Assembly: GCF_002210435.1 (NCBI RefSeq)
Contig: NZ_MZMV01000020.1
Span: forward strand, 49,360 to 113,359
DNA: 64,000 nt
Origin: Micromonospora wenchangensis
GTDB lineage: Bacteria; Actinomycetota; Actinomycetes; Mycobacteriales; Micromonosporaceae
Direction: 5' to 3'
Shown here piece by piece: positions 8,503 to 17,650 of this stretch (positions within the stretch are counted from its first letter, which is position 1; each line of letters starts with the position of its first letter). The notes beneath the pieces are model-generated. The model saw only the letters and a program-made list of their open reading frames with translations, was not told the origin of the DNA and did not search any database. The translations under genes and the position numbers were made by a program.

Positions 8503-9983
8503 GGCAGCGCACCCCGTGTAGCCGTCGCCGGTGCACCCGCCACCACCGTCCCGTCCGGTTCCGACGGCCCGGGGGATACCGCTGCCCGGTGGGTGAGCCG
8601 GCGGGCCCGCCGGGCCAACACCCCCACCACGGCGAGCAGGAGGACACCCAGCCCGGCGGCCACCGGCACGGGCCAGACGGAGGAATCGGCACGGGCCGGC
8701 GGCACCGCGTCCGGGCCGGTGCTGACCGCCGCCAGCGGGTCGACCATGCCCCAACCGTGCTCCGGGCTCGGGCTCGACCGGGTCCCCGGGTCGGCGGTGG
8801 TGGCGATCCGGCGGGCCACCTGGACGGCGTCCGCCCCGGGCAGCGCCGTCCGGACCAGCGCGGCGACCCCGGCGACGTAGGCGACGGCGTACTCGGTGCC
8901 GGTGCGCTTGCGGGGCGTGGTGGCACCGACGCCGAGCGTCGGTACGTCCAGGCCGGGCGCGGTCACGTCGACCCCACCGGCCGGGTACGCCAGGACGGGC
9001 CGACGGTCGGGGTCGACCCCGGCGACCCGGAGCAGCCCCTCCTGGGCCGGTGCCGGGGCACCGTCGGCGGTGGCGGCGGGGGCGACCACCACCACGTCGT
9101 GCGCCACGGCCGACCGGACGGCCTCGGTCACGGCGGGATCGCTGAGCTTCGCGTACCCGCCCAGGGCCACCACCGTCGCGCCGGCCGAGACGGCGACCTC
9201 GATGCCGAGCGCCGTCCGCTGCGGATCGGCGTCGGTGGCGTCGGCGACGATCCGCACCGGCAGGACCGCCGCCTCGGGGGCCACGCCGACCACCGGTGGC
9301 GCGGGTGGGCCGGTGCCGGAGGCCGCCGCGATCACACTCGCCATCGCGGTGCCGGTGCCCAGGCAGTCGGTGTCGGCGCGGGCCTTGCCGGTGAGGACGT
9401 CCGACCCGGGGGCGACCCGCCCGGCGAGGGCGGCCAGTTCCCCGTCGATGCCGGAGTCGACCACCGCCACCAGCACCCCGGCACCGGTGCTGTGCGGCCA
9501 GGCGCGCGCCGGGGACAGCTTCGGGTCCGTCCACGGTGACCCACCGTCGCCGGAGGTGGCGGGGACGCAGCCGGCACCGCCCGCGCCGGGGGCGGGCCGG
9601 GCCGGCTTCGCCGTCGGGACGTTCGCCGGCAGCAGGCCGTAGCGGACCTCGTCGCCGGAGGCGTCCCAGGGCAGCACCAGCAGCCAACCGGGGGACAACC
9701 GCTGCCCGACGGCGGTCAGGGCCCCGCCGTCGGGTTGCCGGCGTCCCTCGTTGAGCCGGTAGACCTCGTCGGCCCGGTCGGGATCGGCCAGGAACCGCGC
9801 GGCCACCCCGGTCAGGTCCGTCACCGCGTCCTCGGCCCCGTCGGACACCGGGTAGTACTTCACGTACGTCGGGGGCGGTGGCGGTGGGGCCGCCCGGACC
9901 GGGGCGGGCGGGGTGAGCACCAGCGTGCAGGTCGCCATGAGGCAACCCAGCGACCGGGTCCAGGACACCAGTAACCGGCTCAT
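8499..9983 (-). CDS. Mycosin-like (S8 subtilase) protein with LysM-like N-terminal domain, catalytic His and Ser missing
   Basis: A 494-residue protein. The ATG at 9983 follows a GAGGAG site. Order: signal peptide (residues 1-30), a LysM-like segment (about 35-105, containing YRLNEGRRQPDG), subtilase domain (about 150-400) and C-terminal membrane anchor (VPVAAGLGVLLLAVVGVL). Asp176 is present (VVDSGIDG), but His is replaced by Thr210 in CLGTGTAMAS and Ser by Glu364 in GTEYAVAYVAG; the oxyanion Asn is also absent. The LysM-like segment is shared with the two neighbouring T7SS genes. It overlaps the next mycosin-like gene by four bases. It is probably a structural mycosin of the ESX machine rather than a protease. 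Confidence 0.85.
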   Translation of the reverse strand: MSRLLVSWTRSLGCLMATCTLVLTPPAPVRAAPPPPPPTYVKYYPVSDGAEDAVTDLTGVAARFLADPDRADEVYRLNEGRRQPDGGALTAVGQRLSPGWLLVLPWDASGDEVRYGLLPANVPTAKPARPAPGAGGAGCVPATSGDGGSPWTDPKLSPARAWPHSTGAGVLVAVVDSGIDGELAALAGRVAPGSDVLTGKARADTDCLGTGTAMASVIAAASGTGPPAPPVVGVAPEAAVLPVRIVADATDADPQRTALGIEVAVSAGATVVALGGYAKLSDPAVTEAVRSAVAHDVVVVAPAATADGAPAPAQEGLLRVAGVDPDRRPVLAYPAGGVDVTAPGLDVPTLGVGATTPRKRTGTEYAVAYVAGVAALVRTALPGADAVQVARRIATTADPGTRSSPSPEHGWGMVDPLAAVSTGPDAVPPARADSSVWPVPVAAGLGVLLLAVVGVLARRARRLTHRAAVSPGPSEPDGTVVAGAPATATRGALP

Positions 9984-10122
9984 CCACCGTCTCCTCGTCA
10001 CCAGCGGGCATCGGCCGGTGCGACGCCCCGGCCCGGCGGGGCCGTCCGACGTGGCACCCCCGGACCACAACGGCGCGCCGCCGGTCACGGTTCACCCCGG
10101 TCGCCGGGAGACCGGCCGCCGG

Positions 10123-11706
10123 TCACGGCGTGCCGCCGTCAGCGGAGGGCCCGCCGCCGGTCGACCCGCCGCCGTGTGCCGCGCCGGCCGGGACGGCGGC
10201 GACGTGCTCGGGCCCGGCGGTGGCGTCCGGTCGGACGGTCACCGACCAGCGGGCCCGCAACGCCCGGCCGACGACGATCGGCACCAGCCGGTGCCCGGTC
10301 AGGGCGGCGATCCGGCGGGCGAAGACCAACTCCGGGCCGGACAGGGCGGCGCTGCACAGCACCCCGGTGCCGGCGGGCAGGTCCGTCTCCCCGGTGGGAA
10401 AGGCCGCCCGACGGACCCAACCGTCGGGCAGGTCGGAGCCGAACAGGTCACCGACCACGGTGACCGTGTGCCCGGCCGCGTGCACCTGCTCGGCGATGGT
10501 CCGGGCCCGGTGCCGGGCGGCCTCGACCGGGCCGGTGACCGTGAACACGTCCGAGGTGCCGGCCAGGTCGACCCAGAGCGCCCAGCCCCGCCGGTGGCCG
10601 AGCCGGACCGGGAGCCGCATCGACGGTCGGGGCTGCGCCGGGACCTGCCAGGCGTGGTGCGGCCGCCCGCCGCCCGCCGCCGCCCCGGGCACCCGGACCA
10701 CCAGGGTGCCGGCGGGCGAGGTCACCTCGGTGTCGAGGTCGCCGTCGACGTCCGGCACCGGGCCGGCGTCGGTGCCGTCGACGCCGTGGCCCGGGGCGGG
10801 GCGTGCCGCCGCGTCGGCGCGTGCCCCGGGGGCGGATCGGTCCACGGGGGACGGTCGTGGCGCTGGGCCCGGTCGTGCCGGTTCCGGGATTCCGGCCGGC
10901 ACGGCAGTGGGGGCACCGTCGGCGGTCGGGTCGGCCCCGGCGCTCGGGATGGTGCCGGCCGGCAGGGCGGCTCCGGCTGGCGGGTCGGCTCCGGCTGGCG
11001 GGTCGATGTCGACGGAGGTGGTGGCTCCGACCGGCAGGTGCGGGGGAGGCGGTGTCGGGCCGCCTGCGGCGAGGGCGAGCCGGGCGGGGAGGCCGGGCAG
11101 GGCCCGCCGACGTCGGGGCGGCCGGCGCAGCAGGGTGGCGACGAGCAGGGCGACGGCGGCGAGTCCGGCCAGCACGACCAGTTGACCGGTGTGCCCCGGG
11201 TCGGCCGTGGCCGGTGGGGTGGCGTCCGCGCCGGTCGGCGGCAGCGGGCCGATGCGTACGCCCGGCCCCCGCGCGTCAGGTGGCAGGGCCAGCACCCAGC
11301 CGGGGCGCAGTTCGGCCGGGTCGGTCAACCGTCCGCCGTCGGGCTGGCGGCGGCCCCGGTTCAGCTCGAAGACCTCCCGGTACCGGTTGCCGTCGCCGAG
11401 GGTGGTGGCCGCGATCTGGTACAGGTACTCCCGCTGCCCACCCACCGGCGGCCCCACCACGTAGTACCGTCCCGCCGGTGCCGCACCGGGGGAGTTCGTG
11501 GCGGACGGTGTCCCGACCGACCCCGCGTGCGACGGTGCCGGGTGGACGGACCCCCGGTCGGGCACCGTTCCCGCGGCGTGGGCGGCGGCGAGCAGGAGGG
11601 CGGCCAGGACCGCCGCCGTCGTGACGACGATGCCGCGCCGCCTCGACCGGAGGGTGACCCGTCGGGTCACCGGTCGCCCGGTGCCGGTAGTGGTCGGCAG
11701 TCGCAC
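10123..11706 (-). CDS. LysM-like membrane protein of the T7SS locus
   Basis: A 527-residue protein starting at GTG 11706, 6 nt after a strong AAGGAGG. Predicted layout: basic N-terminus and first transmembrane helix (TTAAVLAALLLAAAHAAG), extracytoplasmic LysM-like domain (about 78-146, with FELNRGRRQPDG), second helix (LVVLAGLAAVALLVATLL), a long Pro/Ala-rich linker and a C-terminal globular domain ending at the stop. The C-terminal part (WALWVDLAGTSDVFTVTG to VTVVGDLFG) looks alpha/beta but I cannot name it. It is placed ahead of two mycosin-like genes on the same strand, so it may be a wall-binding or channel-associated T7SS component. It is not a recognisable EccE. Confidence 0.75.
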   Translation of the reverse strand: MRLPTTTGTGRPVTRRVTLRSRRRGIVVTTAAVLAALLLAAAHAAGTVPDRGSVHPAPSHAGSVGTPSATNSPGAAPAGRYYVVGPPVGGQREYLYQIAATTLGDGNRYREVFELNRGRRQPDGGRLTDPAELRPGWVLALPPDARGPGVRIGPLPPTGADATPPATADPGHTGQLVVLAGLAAVALLVATLLRRPPRRRRALPGLPARLALAAGGPTPPPPHLPVGATTSVDIDPPAGADPPAGAALPAGTIPSAGADPTADGAPTAVPAGIPEPARPGPAPRPSPVDRSAPGARADAAARPAPGHGVDGTDAGPVPDVDGDLDTEVTSPAGTLVVRVPGAAAGGGRPHHAWQVPAQPRPSMRLPVRLGHRRGWALWVDLAGTSDVFTVTGPVEAARHRARTIAEQVHAAGHTVTVVGDLFGSDLPDGWVRRAAFPTGETDLPAGTGVLCSAALSGPELVFARRIAALTGHRLVPIVVGRALRARWSVTVRPDATAGPEHVAAVPAGAAHGGGSTGGGPSADGGTP

Positions 11707-11920
11707 GGTCAGCCTCCTTGATCCTCCACCGGGTGCAGCCCTTCCCCGGCCGCTGCCTACAACGGCGGCGACCGGCGATCTGTTCAGTCCGGCTTCGTCG
11801 TCCGTCCCCCGTCCGGTTGGCCGAATCGCAATCGACCGGACCCGGGGCCGGCACGGGGGAGGCCGTAGCCTGGGCGGGCCACGACGACGCTGGGAGGTAG
11901 CGCTGTCCCGCCCGCTTCCG
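11707..11920. promoter_or_regulatory. Divergent intergenic region of the LysM and third mycosin-like genes
   Basis: This 214-bp gap separates two divergent T7SS genes. A TAGCCT element (about 11868) could be a -10 for the plus-strand gene, and TGTAGG (minus strand) one for the LysM gene; neither has a convincing -35. A GGGAGG at 11892-11897 lies 5 nt before an in-frame CTG at 11903. Confidence 0.35.
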
Positions 11921-13372
11921 GTGACCGGACGCCACCGGGCCCGATGGTCCCGTCCGCTGGCCGCCCTGCTGCTCGGTGGGCTCGCCGTCCCGGCGTCGAC
12001 GGCGGTCGTGGCGACGCCCGCGCCGGCCGCTCCCGTGCCTCCGCCCCCGGCCGGCACGCCGGCCCGGCCGGGCACCGCGCCGAACGGCTTCGTGAAGTAC
12101 CTGGTGGTCGGCGCGGAGCAGGGCCGGGTCGAACACCTCTGGGAGGTCGCGTTGCGGGTCCTCGGCGACGCGCAGCGGTACCCGGAGATCTTCGCCCTGA
12201 ACAAGGGACGGGTCCAACCGGACGGCATCGCGGTCACCGACCCCGCGGTGCTGCGCCGGGGCTGGGTCCTGGTGCTGCCCTGGGACGCCGTCGGCGTGGG
12301 CGTCAGCTACGGCCCGCTGCCGGCGTTCGCCCCGGCCCGCCCGGCGGCGACGCCCCGCCCCCGGCCGAGCGCCGCGCCGACCAGCGCCCTGGTCTGCACG
12401 GTGGCCCCGAAGCGGCGGATCGGCGGGGTGCCCTGGGCGCAGCTGCGACTGACCCCGGAGGTGGCCTGGACCCGGGGCCGGGGCGCGGGGGTCACGGTCG
12501 CGGTCATCGACTCCGGGGTGGACGCCACCCCGCCGGCCCTGGCCGGCCGGGTCCGTCCCGGTGCGGACGCCGGGGCCGGCGGCGACACCCGGGGGGACCG
12601 GGACTGCACCGGGCACGGCACCGCGCTGGCCGGGATCGTCGCCGCCGCCCGCCAGCCGGGCACCGGCTTCGTCGGTCTCGCCCCCGAGGCCACCGTCCTG
12701 CCGGTCCGGGTCGGCATGGCCGCCGGGACGGCGGAGTCGACCGAGCTGGTGACCGCGCTGCGGGTGGCGACCACGGCCGGGGCCGGGGTGGCCGTGGTCG
12801 GCGGCTCGGTCGACACCACCGACAAGCGGGTGGTCGCGGCGTTGCGCGCGGCGGTCACCGGGGGCACCACCGTGGTGGTGGCGGCCCGTCCGGCGACGGC
12901 GGCGAAGGGCGCCGCCCTGCCGCCGGGGGTGCTGCGGGTCGGCGCGGTGGGCCCGGACGACCGGTTGGCCGAGGTGCACCGGCCGGGAGAGGTCGACGTG
13001 GTGGCACCGGGCGTGGACGTGGTGGGTCTCGGGATCGGCTCGGGCGAGGTGCAGGGCACCGGCACGGACTACGCCGTGGCGTTCGTCGCCGGGCTGGTCG
13101 CCCTGGTCCGCTCCAGCGCGCCCCGGTTGGACGCGGTCGAGGCGGCGGCCCGGGTCACGGCCACGGCCGACGGGGCGGCACCCCCGGCGGGCGGGCCCGA
13201 CCCGTGGCACGGCTGGGGCATGATCAATCCGGCGGCGGCGGTGAACGCCACCCCGGCCGGCGTCGCCACCACCGTGCAGCGCAGGAGCCCGGCCGGCGCG
13301 ATCACCGTGCTGACGGCGATCCTCACCCTGGTCACCCTCACCGTCGGCCTGCGTCGCCGTCGGCGGCGCTGA
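11921..13372 (+). CDS. Mycosin-like (S8 subtilase) protein with LysM-like domain, catalytic Ser replaced by Asp
   Basis: About 483 residues. Order: signal peptide (AALLLGGLAVPASTAVVA), LysM-like segment (about residues 50-115, FALNKGRVQPDG), subtilase domain (about 160-420) and C-terminal transmembrane helix (AITVLTAILTLVTLTVGL) with an Arg-rich tail, the normal mycosin plan. Asp197 (VIDSGVDA) and His232 (CTGHGTALAG) are kept, but the Ser site reads GTDYAVAFVAG, so Asp383 replaces the nucleophile, and the oxyanion Asn is missing. GTG 11921 is the conventional start; a CTG at 11903 has a far better spaced GGGAGG and may be used. It is convergent with eccC. Confidence 0.85.
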   Translation: MTGRHRARWSRPLAALLLGGLAVPASTAVVATPAPAAPVPPPPAGTPARPGTAPNGFVKYLVVGAEQGRVEHLWEVALRVLGDAQRYPEIFALNKGRVQPDGIAVTDPAVLRRGWVLVLPWDAVGVGVSYGPLPAFAPARPAATPRPRPSAAPTSALVCTVAPKRRIGGVPWAQLRLTPEVAWTRGRGAGVTVAVIDSGVDATPPALAGRVRPGADAGAGGDTRGDRDCTGHGTALAGIVAAARQPGTGFVGLAPEATVLPVRVGMAAGTAESTELVTALRVATTAGAGVAVVGGSVDTTDKRVVAALRAAVTGGTTVVVAARPATAAKGAALPPGVLRVGAVGPDDRLAEVHRPGEVDVVAPGVDVVGLGIGSGEVQGTGTDYAVAFVAGLVALVRSSAPRLDAVEAAARVTATADGAAPPAGGPDPWHGWGMINPAAAVNATPAGVATTVQRRSPAGAITVLTAILTLVTLTVGLRRRRRR

Positions 13373-13435
13373 CCCACCCCGCCGCACGGGGCCCACCCCC
13401 GCCGCACCACCGGCCCGCCCGGGGCCCGACCAGGG

Positions 13436-13474
13436 CCCGTGCCGCCCGGACGGCGATCAGCCGACGGGCACGGG
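13436..13474. terminator. Possible bidirectional hairpin between mycosin-like gene and eccC
   Basis: CCCGTGCC (13436-13443) pairs with GGCACGGG (13467-13474); a smaller inner stem CGGC/GCCG lies in the loop. The right arm overlaps the last eccC codons. It sits at a convergent junction. It has no U tract. Confidence 0.35.
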
Positions 13475-16400
13475 TTCGGGTTCGACGTACGCGGTCTGGA
13501 TCATCCGGTGTCCTCGTCGGGTCAGCACCATCGCCCGGCCGGGCGGCAGGTGCCGCCCCTTCACCCCGCCCAGCAGCGGCCCCTCCGTCGGCGGGCAGGA
13601 CAGCGCGAGGTCCGGGCTGCTGGCCTCCTGGAGGCGACGCAGCAGCGGGTCCATCGACATCCGCATCAGGTTCGCGGTTCCCCGGACGACCACCACGTGC
13701 AGCCCGATGTCGATGCCGTGCGGGACGTACGGGATGAGGGGTTGCAGCGGATTGTCCTGCCCGGCGAGCATCTCGAAGTCGTCGACCAGCACGAACAGCC
13801 GGGGCCCGGTCCACCAGTCGCGGCGGCGCAACTGCTCGGGGCTGATCTCCTTACCCGGCAGCCGCCCCTTGAGGCCGACCACCGCGTCGGCGACGGTCTC
13901 CCGGGTGGCGTCGGTGGAGACCGAGTAGCCGAGGCGGTACGCGGCCGGCACCGAGTCGAACAACTGCCGTCGGTAGTCGACGATCAGGATGCGCGCCTCG
14001 GCCGGGGTGAACCGACCGACGATCATGCGGGCCAGGTGACGCAGCAGGTTGGTCTTGCCGCTCTGGCTGTCGCCGAGCCCGGTCAGGTGCGGCAGCTCCG
14101 CGAAGTCGTGCCAGTACGGCTTCAGGTCGGCCTCGTCCAGGCCGAGCGGCACCCACAGGTCGCCCTCGGCCGGCGGCAGATCGGCGGCGGGGAGCACCGC
14201 CGGCAGGGTACGCACCGGCGACGCCACCGGACCGGCCCAGAACTCGGCCACCGTGCCGGCCAGCTCACGCGCCCCCTCGGCGGTGCTCGCCGGATCGGGA
14301 ACCCCGTCGATGCGCGGCAGCGCCCCCAGGAAGTGCAGCTTCTCGGGGGTGAGGCCGTGCCCCGGCGCACGTGGCACGGTGGCCGCCAACCGCAGGTCGA
14401 TGGCCGAGTCGACGGCGTCGCCGAGGCGCAGTTCCAGTTTGATGCCGAGCTGGTCGCGCATGCTGTGGTGCACCTCCGACCAGCGGGCCGCGCTGACGAT
14501 CAGGTGGACGCCGAAGTTGAGCCCCCGGGCGGCGATCTGCCGCAGCGCCACCTCCAGCGGCTCGAACTCCTGCCGCAGCGTGAACCAGCCGTCGACCACC
14601 AGGAACACGTCGCCGTACGGGTCGTCGGTGACCTGACCCTCGGCGCGCAGCCGGCGGTAGGTCTGGATGCTGTCGATGCCCTGTTCGGTGAAGCGCCGCT
14701 CCCGCTGGTTGATCAGTCCGGTCACCTCGGCGACGGTCCGGCCGACCCGGTCGGTGTCGAGCCGGCCGGCGACGCTGCCCACGTGCGGCAGGCCGGCGAC
14801 GGTGCCCAGGGTGCCACCGCCGAAGTCCAGGCAGTAGAACTGCACGTCGGTGGGGCGGTGGGTGAGCGCCAGCGCGCAGATCAGACTCCGGATCAGGGTG
14901 CTCTTGCCGCTGCGGGTGCCGCCGGCCACGCCGATGTGCCCGCCCACCCCGGACAGGTCCACGGTGAGCAGGTCGCGCAGCTGTTCGTAGGGCTTGTCGA
15001 TGAAACCGAGCGGGACGACCAGCCGACCGTTGCCGGGCCAGTCCGCGGCGACCAGCCCGAGCTCGGGGTCGGGGGTCAGCGCCGGCAGCAGACTGTCCAG
15101 GGTGGGGGATTCGGCCAGCGGCGGCAGCCAGACCTGGTGGGCCGGTGGCCCGGAGTCGACGAGCTGGTCGGTGACGATCGCGAACACGCTGCGCGCGACC
15201 GGCTCCGCCCCGGCTGCCGGCGGTGTGGCGGACCCCGCCGGCCCGACCGCTGCGGTCGGCGTGTCCGGTCGGGCCGGGTCGGTCGCGGGTGCGGTGCCGA
15301 CGGGTGACACCGGCGGGGTCGGCTCCGCCGTCACCGCGTCCAGGCGGTAGGGGACCACCTGCCGCTGGACCACCTCCTGCCGGACCCGGGCCCGCCGGGG
15401 GCGGTACTCGCCGGAGACGTACGCGGCCTTGAACCGCAGCAGCGTCGAGACGTCCATCCGCAGGTAGCCGTTGCCCGGGGCGGCCGGCAACTCGTAGGCG
15501 TCGGGCACCCCGATCACCGAGCGGGACTCCATCGCCGAGAAGGTCCGCAACCCGATCCGGTACGACAGGTGCGACTCCAACTGCCCGATCCGGCCGTCGT
15601 CGACGCGCTGGCTGGCCAGCAGCAGGTGCACGGCCAGCGAACGGCCGAGCCGCCCGATCATGACGAACAGGTCGATGAAGTCCCGGTGCGCGGCGAGCAG
15701 CTCGGAGAACTCGTCGACGACCACGAAGAGGGTGGGCAGCGGGTCCAGCGGGGCGCCACCGGCCCGCGCCTTCTCGTACTCCAGCACCGAGCTGTATCCA
15801 CCGGCGGCCCGCAGCAGCTCCTGCCGGCGGACCAGCTCGCCGTGCAGGGCGTCGCGCATCCGGCCGACCAGCGACGCCTCGTCGGCCAGGTTGGTGATTA
15901 CCGCCGAGGTGTGCGGCAGCCGGTCCAGGCCGAGGAACGTCGCCCCGCCCTTGAAGTCGACAAGCACCAGGTTCAGCGTCTCCGAGGAGTGCGTGACGGC
16001 CAACGCCAGCACCAGCGTCCGTAGCAGCTCGCTCTTGCCGGAGCCGGTCGCGCCGATCAGCATCCCGTGCGGGCCCATGCCGCCCAGGGCGGACTCCTTG
16101 AGGTCCAGCTCGACCGGAGTGCCGGTGGCGTCCACCCCGATCGGCACCCGCAGCCGTTCGTCGGGCCCGCGTCGGTCGCGCAGCGCGGCCAGCTCCAACC
16201 GTTCCAGGTCGGCGATACGCAGCAGCGTGCCCAGGTCGAAGTCGGCCTTCATCGGTTCGGGGGCGAGTTCGGTGCTGACCGCCAGCCGGTAGGGCGACAG
16301 CAGCCGGGCGACCGTGCGGGCCGCCGCCGGGCCGAGCAGGTCGGGGGCGGCGAGCACCTGCCGGGTCTCCTGGCCGACCCGGTCCCGCCCGAGCATCGTC

Positions 16401-17494
16401 AGCGTGCCGTCGGCGACCTCCAGGTTGAGGATGCCCTTGCCGGTGGCGACCGGCGGGTCGTCCAGGTCGACGAAGACCGCGTTGCGGTAGCCGCCGGTGG
16501 TGAGCCGGTGACCCGCCGGCACCCGGCCGCCGTCGCGGACCACCACCACGTACGGCTCGTCCCGATCGGGGGTGACCCCCGGCTCGTAGCGGGGGCGGCC
16601 GGTGAACTCCGCGCCGAGCAGCCGTTCGAGGCGTTCGATCCCGTCGGCGGCCAGCCGCGCCGTCCCGGCGGCGTCCTGTTCGGTGGGGTGCTGGGCGTGC
16701 GGCAGCCACTTGACCCACTCCCAGGCCGCCAGCCCGTCCGGGTCGACGCAGAGCGCCACCCGGACCTCCTCCGGCGCGTGCAACGCGCCGAGCTGGGTGA
16801 GCAGGGCCCGCAGCAACGCCCGCGCCGCCGCCCGGTCCCCGGTCACCCGGATCTCGGCGAAGCCCGGTAGGAACAGCGCCACCGGCTGGTCCGGCAGGGT
16901 GCTGTACGCCCGGATGAACCGGCGCAGCGCCTTCGCGGCGACCGGTTCGAGGTCCTCGACCGGTTTGGTCTGCATCGGCGCGATCCGCACCGCCAACCGC
17001 TGCTCCCCGGTGCCGACCCGGATCTCCAGGAAGTCCGGATGGGTGGGGCGACGTTCCCAGCGTCGGGTGGTCATCGCCAGCGACCACAGCGACGCCGGAT
17101 CGGGGTGCCGCCACAGGCTGGAGTCACGCTGGTCCTGGGCGAACCGGCGGACCCGGCGGCGGTGCTGGGCGAGATAGCGCAGGTAGTCGCGGCGGTCACC
17201 GCCGTGGCGTTGCTTGCGTTCCCCGCCGCTGGCGATGACCGAACCGATCATCACCCCGCCCATGGCCACCGCCATCATGCCGGCCATCACCCAGGTCAGC
17301 GGACCCCGTGACGGGCCCATGAACATCAGCATCATCACGCCGGTCATGAGCGCCATCGGCAGCACCATCATCGCCTGCCGGGCACCGTTGTGCTGCGGCT
17401 CGCTCAGCTCCGGCGGCTCCTGGAGGGTCAGCTCCCCGGTGGGCATCTCCGGCCCGCCGCGCCGCGCCGGCCGCCGGAACAGCACCGTCCCCAT
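13457..17494 (-). CDS. eccC: Type VII secretion ATPase EccC
   Basis: A 1345-residue membrane-anchored FtsK/SpoIIIE-type ATPase, the motor and substrate receptor of ESX secretion. The N-terminus has two Met-rich transmembrane helices (about 42-60 and 68-88), then a DUF segment and three ATPase domains. Walker A motifs: GATGSGKSE (Lys487), GGTRSGKST (Lys864) and SQSGKTNLL (Lys1147). Walker B-like strands: LFVVVDEFSEL, VFLVVDGW and LFVLVDDFEML; only the first has a full DE pair, as in canonical EccC where ATPase1 is catalytic. All three domains are in one chain (not split CaCb). ATG 17494 has a GGAGGGAG site; the frame is open further upstream but that overlaps the divergent eccD gene. Confidence 0.96.
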   Translation of the reverse strand: MGTVLFRRPARRGGPEMPTGELTLQEPPELSEPQHNGARQAMMVLPMALMTGVMMLMFMGPSRGPLTWVMAGMMAVAMGGVMIGSVIASGGERKQRHGGDRRDYLRYLAQHRRRVRRFAQDQRDSSLWRHPDPASLWSLAMTTRRWERRPTHPDFLEIRVGTGEQRLAVRIAPMQTKPVEDLEPVAAKALRRFIRAYSTLPDQPVALFLPGFAEIRVTGDRAAARALLRALLTQLGALHAPEEVRVALCVDPDGLAAWEWVKWLPHAQHPTEQDAAGTARLAADGIERLERLLGAEFTGRPRYEPGVTPDRDEPYVVVVRDGGRVPAGHRLTTGGYRNAVFVDLDDPPVATGKGILNLEVADGTLTMLGRDRVGQETRQVLAAPDLLGPAAARTVARLLSPYRLAVSTELAPEPMKADFDLGTLLRIADLERLELAALRDRRGPDERLRVPIGVDATGTPVELDLKESALGGMGPHGMLIGATGSGKSELLRTLVLALAVTHSSETLNLVLVDFKGGATFLGLDRLPHTSAVITNLADEASLVGRMRDALHGELVRRQELLRAAGGYSSVLEYEKARAGGAPLDPLPTLFVVVDEFSELLAAHRDFIDLFVMIGRLGRSLAVHLLLASQRVDDGRIGQLESHLSYRIGLRTFSAMESRSVIGVPDAYELPAAPGNGYLRMDVSTLLRFKAAYVSGEYRPRRARVRQEVVQRQVVPYRLDAVTAEPTPPVSPVGTAPATDPARPDTPTAAVGPAGSATPPAAGAEPVARSVFAIVTDQLVDSGPPAHQVWLPPLAESPTLDSLLPALTPDPELGLVAADWPGNGRLVVPLGFIDKPYEQLRDLLTVDLSGVGGHIGVAGGTRSGKSTLIRSLICALALTHRPTDVQFYCLDFGGGTLGTVAGLPHVGSVAGRLDTDRVGRTVAEVTGLINQRERRFTEQGIDSIQTYRRLRAEGQVTDDPYGDVFLVVDGWFTLRQEFEPLEVALRQIAARGLNFGVHLIVSAARWSEVHHSMRDQLGIKLELRLGDAVDSAIDLRLAATVPRAPGHGLTPEKLHFLGALPRIDGVPDPASTAEGARELAGTVAEFWAGPVASPVRTLPAVLPAADLPPAEGDLWVPLGLDEADLKPYWHDFAELPHLTGLGDSQSGKTNLLRHLARMIVGRFTPAEARILIVDYRRQLFDSVPAAYRLGYSVSTDATRETVADAVVGLKGRLPGKEISPEQLRRRDWWTGPRLFVLVDDFEMLAGQDNPLQPLIPYVPHGIDIGLHVVVVRGTANLMRMSMDPLLRRLQEASSPDLALSCPPTEGPLLGGVKGRHLPPGRAMVLTRRGHRMIQTAYVEPEPVPVG

Positions 17495-17650
17495 GCTCGT
17501 CTCCCTCCACCCGGGCCGTCGGCCCCCCTCCACAACGGAGCCCGGGCCGATCCGGGTCGATCCCGGTTTCCGGGCGGGGGCCTGCCGGGCGGGCGAAGAA
17601 AATTCGTCCGGGCCGTTGAACGTTCTCCGGGCGGCTCCGTTGAAGGGGCC
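17495..17650. promoter_or_regulatory. Divergent promoter region eccC/eccD
   Basis: This 156-bp gap between divergent core genes contains a local AT-rich patch (GAAGAAAATTCG, 17596-17607), an 8-bp palindrome GAACGTTC (17618-17625) and a direct repeat CCGTTGAA at 17613-17620 and 17637-17644. Exact -35/-10 pairs cannot be assigned. The repeats are candidate regulator sites for the main operon. Confidence 0.4.

Noticed and set aside
8503..10095. Extension of the first mycosin-like gene through the second one
   Set aside because: It would overlap the whole coupled neighbour in another frame; the GTGA overlap and signal peptide support the start at 8502.
7336..13372. Mycosin-like genes as pseudogenes
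   Set aside because: Frames, signal peptides, membrane anchors and translational coupling are intact; only catalytic residues are changed.
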